Assembly: GCF_001417775.1 (NCBI RefSeq)
Contig: NZ_BBZJ01000018.1
Span: 62,001-126,000 of the forward strand
Origin: Streptomyces sp. TP-A0356
GTDB taxonomy: Bacteria > Actinomycetota > Actinomycetes > Streptomycetales > Streptomycetaceae
Reading direction: 5' to 3'
Length of the DNA stretch: 64,000 nt
Shown: positions 62,627 to 64,000 of the stretch, in pieces
How positions within the stretch are numbered: the first letter of the stretch is position 1
Layout of the letters: each line of letters begins with the position of its first letter
Translations under genes and position numbers: made by a program
The notes under the pieces: generated by a model
Seen by the model: the letters and a program-made list of their open reading frames with translations, nothing else
Database searches by the model: none
What the model was told of the DNA's origin: nothing

Positions 62627-63493
62627 GTGGCGACGTACGGCGCTGAATACCTGAAGCGGTTGCTCGCTGCTGTGGAGCGGTTCGAGCGGGCCTTCGAACG
62701 CTGGATGGAGACTCAGGTCGAGTCGGATCTTCGTTCGTCTCGTGGCTTGTTTCCTACGGTCCATGTGAAGGACGGGCAGGATCAGGGGACAGTGCGGGAG
62801 CTTGAGCTCGACGTGGCGGAGACCGCAGGCGCTGCTGCGCGGGCTGTCGCCGTCACCGGGGCTCGTATCGGTGTCGCTGGACTCGGCCCGGTCGATCCCA
62901 TCGCGAACTGGTCACTCATGTCGGCTCCGAAGGCACTCTTCTCGCCGCAGGATGTCCGCAATACAGCGGCGACGGTCCGGGGCCGGCTGAGCATGATGAT
63001 CGACGAGGCCGAGGCGGCCGCGGAGACGGCTGTGCCCGGGTTCGCCCCGTCTGAGCTGCATCCGGTCATCTGGACTGCGGCGGCGGCGCATTGGACGACC
63101 CATCAGTACCGGGTCGCGGTTCGTGAGGCGTCGGAGGCGCTGACCGTGCATTGGAAAACGCGCCTGGGCCGCCATGACGTGGACGACACCCCATTCTGGC
63201 AGCAGACTCTCTCGCCGGGTGAGCCTGAGCCTGGCAGGCCCAAGCTCGCGTGGCCTGGCGATCCCGCGGACAAGACGACCAAGAGCATGCGTGGTGGGCT
63301 GGAGCCGCTGGGCAAGGCGTTGAACAGCCTGGCGACCGGACTGAATCTCACGGTCAGAAACGTCACGACGCATACCCGTGACGAGTTGAGCGAGCAGGAA
63401 GGCATGGAACGCCTGTCCGCCTACAGCTACTTCGCTCGTCTCCTCGACAAGTGCGAAGTCCGCCGCGTCGACGAAGCGCCCCAGACCACCTGA
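62627..63493 (+). CDS. TIGR02391/Ymh-domain protein, transposon cargo
   Basis: The 288-residue protein has a helical N-terminal part and a C-terminal domain like TIGR02391 (Hypoth_Ymh): HPVIWTAAAAHWTTHQYRVAVREASEALTVHWKTRLG, then GGLEPLGKALNSLATGLNLTVRNVTTHT and SYFARLLDKCEVRRV. Such domains occur in Abi-like and defence-related proteins, but function is unproven. The GTG at 62627 follows GAGGAGGGGGAGC. It lies between tniQ and tniB on the other strand with its own promoter space, so it is probably cargo. Confidence 0.78.
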   Translation: MATYGAEYLKRLLAAVERFERAFERWMETQVESDLRSSRGLFPTVHVKDGQDQGTVRELELDVAETAGAAARAVAVTGARIGVAGLGPVDPIANWSLMSAPKALFSPQDVRNTAATVRGRLSMMIDEAEAAAETAVPGFAPSELHPVIWTAAAAHWTTHQYRVAVREASEALTVHWKTRLGRHDVDDTPFWQQTLSPGEPEPGRPKLAWPGDPADKTTKSMRGGLEPLGKALNSLATGLNLTVRNVTTHTRDELSEQEGMERLSAYSYFARLLDKCEVRRVDEAPQTT

Positions 63494-63612
63494 GCTGCCT
63501 CAAGCCGTCGGTCAGTTCCCCGGATGGATGACGCCAACTGGTAGGCGGAGCCGGGCTCGTTCGGGTCGGCTGCGTCTGCCTTCCTGCTCGTCACGGCGTG
63601 GCGAGGGGTGTT

Positions 63613-64000
63613 CTAGCCGACGGCGGCCTGGCCGTCTTCGTCCTCGGGGTTGTGGCGTTGCTCTGGTGAGGGAGGCAGAGGCTCTTCGTGCCACATGGCG
63701 TCGTACGTGCTCTGCGCGTGCTCGTTGATCACGATGGTCTCGAGGAGGGCGCGGTCGATGCGCTCCGTGCCGGTGAGCACCGCGTCGGCCGCCGCTTCGC
63801 GGATGAGTTCCGCCAGGGAGCTGATGTTGCCTCCGGTGCGGCGGTACAGGTACTTCCACTCGCCGACGAGGGTGCCGTGATGGTGTTTGTACAGGACGAG
63901 GGCTTCTTCCATCGCGGTGATGACGGAGACCCAGTCCTCCTTCTCTGCCCTGGTCCGGATGCCGTAGGGGGTCATGTGGAGCAGGAGGTTGCGGCCGGCG
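63613..64000 (-). CDS. tniB: TniB/TnsC-like AAA+ ATPase, partial
   Basis: Only the C-terminal 120 or so residues lie in the window; the frame continues past 64000. The readable part, YRRTGGNISSLAELIREAAA followed by DAVLTGTERIDRALLETIVINEHAQS, is typical of the lid of TniB/TnsC transposition ATPases. These proteins load on the target and activate the transposase. It is leftward, upstream of tniQ, as in tniA-tniB-tniQ operons, but a rightward gene lies between. Confidence 0.82.
   Translation of the reverse strand, partial: AGRNLLLHMTPYGIRTRAEKEDWVSVITAMEEALVLYKHHHGTLVGEWKYLYRRTGGNISSLAELIREAAADAVLTGTERIDRALLETIVINEHAQSTYDAMWHEEPLPPSPEQRHNPEDEDGQAAVG

Larger units (their letters stand above)
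61117..64000. mobile_element. Tn7/Tn5053-like transposon, one end and partial body
   Basis: The element starts TGTCGGATGGCGGG at 61117, exactly where the tadA reading frame loses its conserved sequence, and continues past the window. It carries tniQ (leftward), a TIGR02391-type gene (rightward) and a tniB/tnsC-like gene (leftward). AAAGATTTCAG occurs three times near the end (61131, 61208 direct; 61165 inverted), as expected of transposase-binding sites. GC content of the tniQ part is clearly lower than the host. The transposase gene should lie to the right. Confidence 0.82.

Noticed and set aside
61117..64000. CRISPR-associated transposon
   Set aside because: tniQ and tniB are present, but no cas gene or repeat array is visible in this part; it cannot be excluded for the region beyond the window.

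Overview
The window is chromosomal DNA of a Streptomyces (or very close actinomycete): very high GC with G/C-ending codons, GTG/TTG starts, GGAGG-type ribosome sites, and core gene blocks that match the Streptomyces backbone from the hpt-tilS region through topA and bldG to the tad pilus genes. Names rest on motif and family recognition from the sequence; no database search was run.

Layout. 0.1-9.1 kb: leftward dacB-type carboxypeptidase, zinc metalloprotease, tilS and hpt, then rightward ppa and a ThrE-like exporter, a DedA protein and YbjQ. 9.2-13 kb: a TipAL orthologue with its MerR-type promoter, then a CLC-type channel and glutamate decarboxylase that look like an acid-response pair. 13-19.7 kb: PadR and DinB genes, an aldehyde dehydrogenase, an XRE/HATPase/DUF397 regulatory set of the WhiJ type with a shared upstream element, and a VOC-ArsR-SRPBCC operon. 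19.7-22.2 kb: divergent cysteine-poor ribosomal protein paralogues (S18, L31, L33 / L28, S14) with a CobW-like protein and a Zur-like box, i.e. a zinc-starvation set. 22.2-34.2 kb: two small lipoproteins, FUSC transporter, DUF2786 protein, a Clp_N/HTH regulator with a striking leaderless promoter-operator, a family A DNA polymerase and an AfsR-like regulator. 34.5-38.3 kb: tandem repeats, a 160-bp MITE at the stop codon of a glycosyltransferase gene, a TrmH-type rRNA methyltransferase, a nucleotidyltransferase-like gene and tRNA-Thr(CGT).

38.4-57.7 kb: secreted S33 peptidase, holB, a three-part membrane/thymidylate kinase/coiled-coil protein, topA, a methyltransferase, a lipoprotein, H+-pyrophosphatase, the anti-sigma/anti-anti-sigma pair apgA-bldG, and an MrfA-like helicase. 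57.6-61.1 kb: leftward tad pilus genes (tadB, tadC, Flp-like pilin, TadE, TadE-like), whose upstream ATPase gene tadA is cut.

61.1-64.0 kb: one end of a Tn7/Tn5053-like transposon begins with TGT at about 61117, inside tadA at the codons for the conserved GT(L/V)HANA motif. It carries tniQ, a TIGR02391/Ymh-type gene on the opposite strand and a tniB/tnsC-like ATPase that runs off the right edge. This insertion, which separates the distal pilus genes from the start of their ATPase gene, is the most notable accessory feature. A second theme is an unusual load of short tandem repeats, both intergenic (25-bp periods) and in-frame (30- and 39-bp periods) in regulators, exporters and the pilus ATPase.
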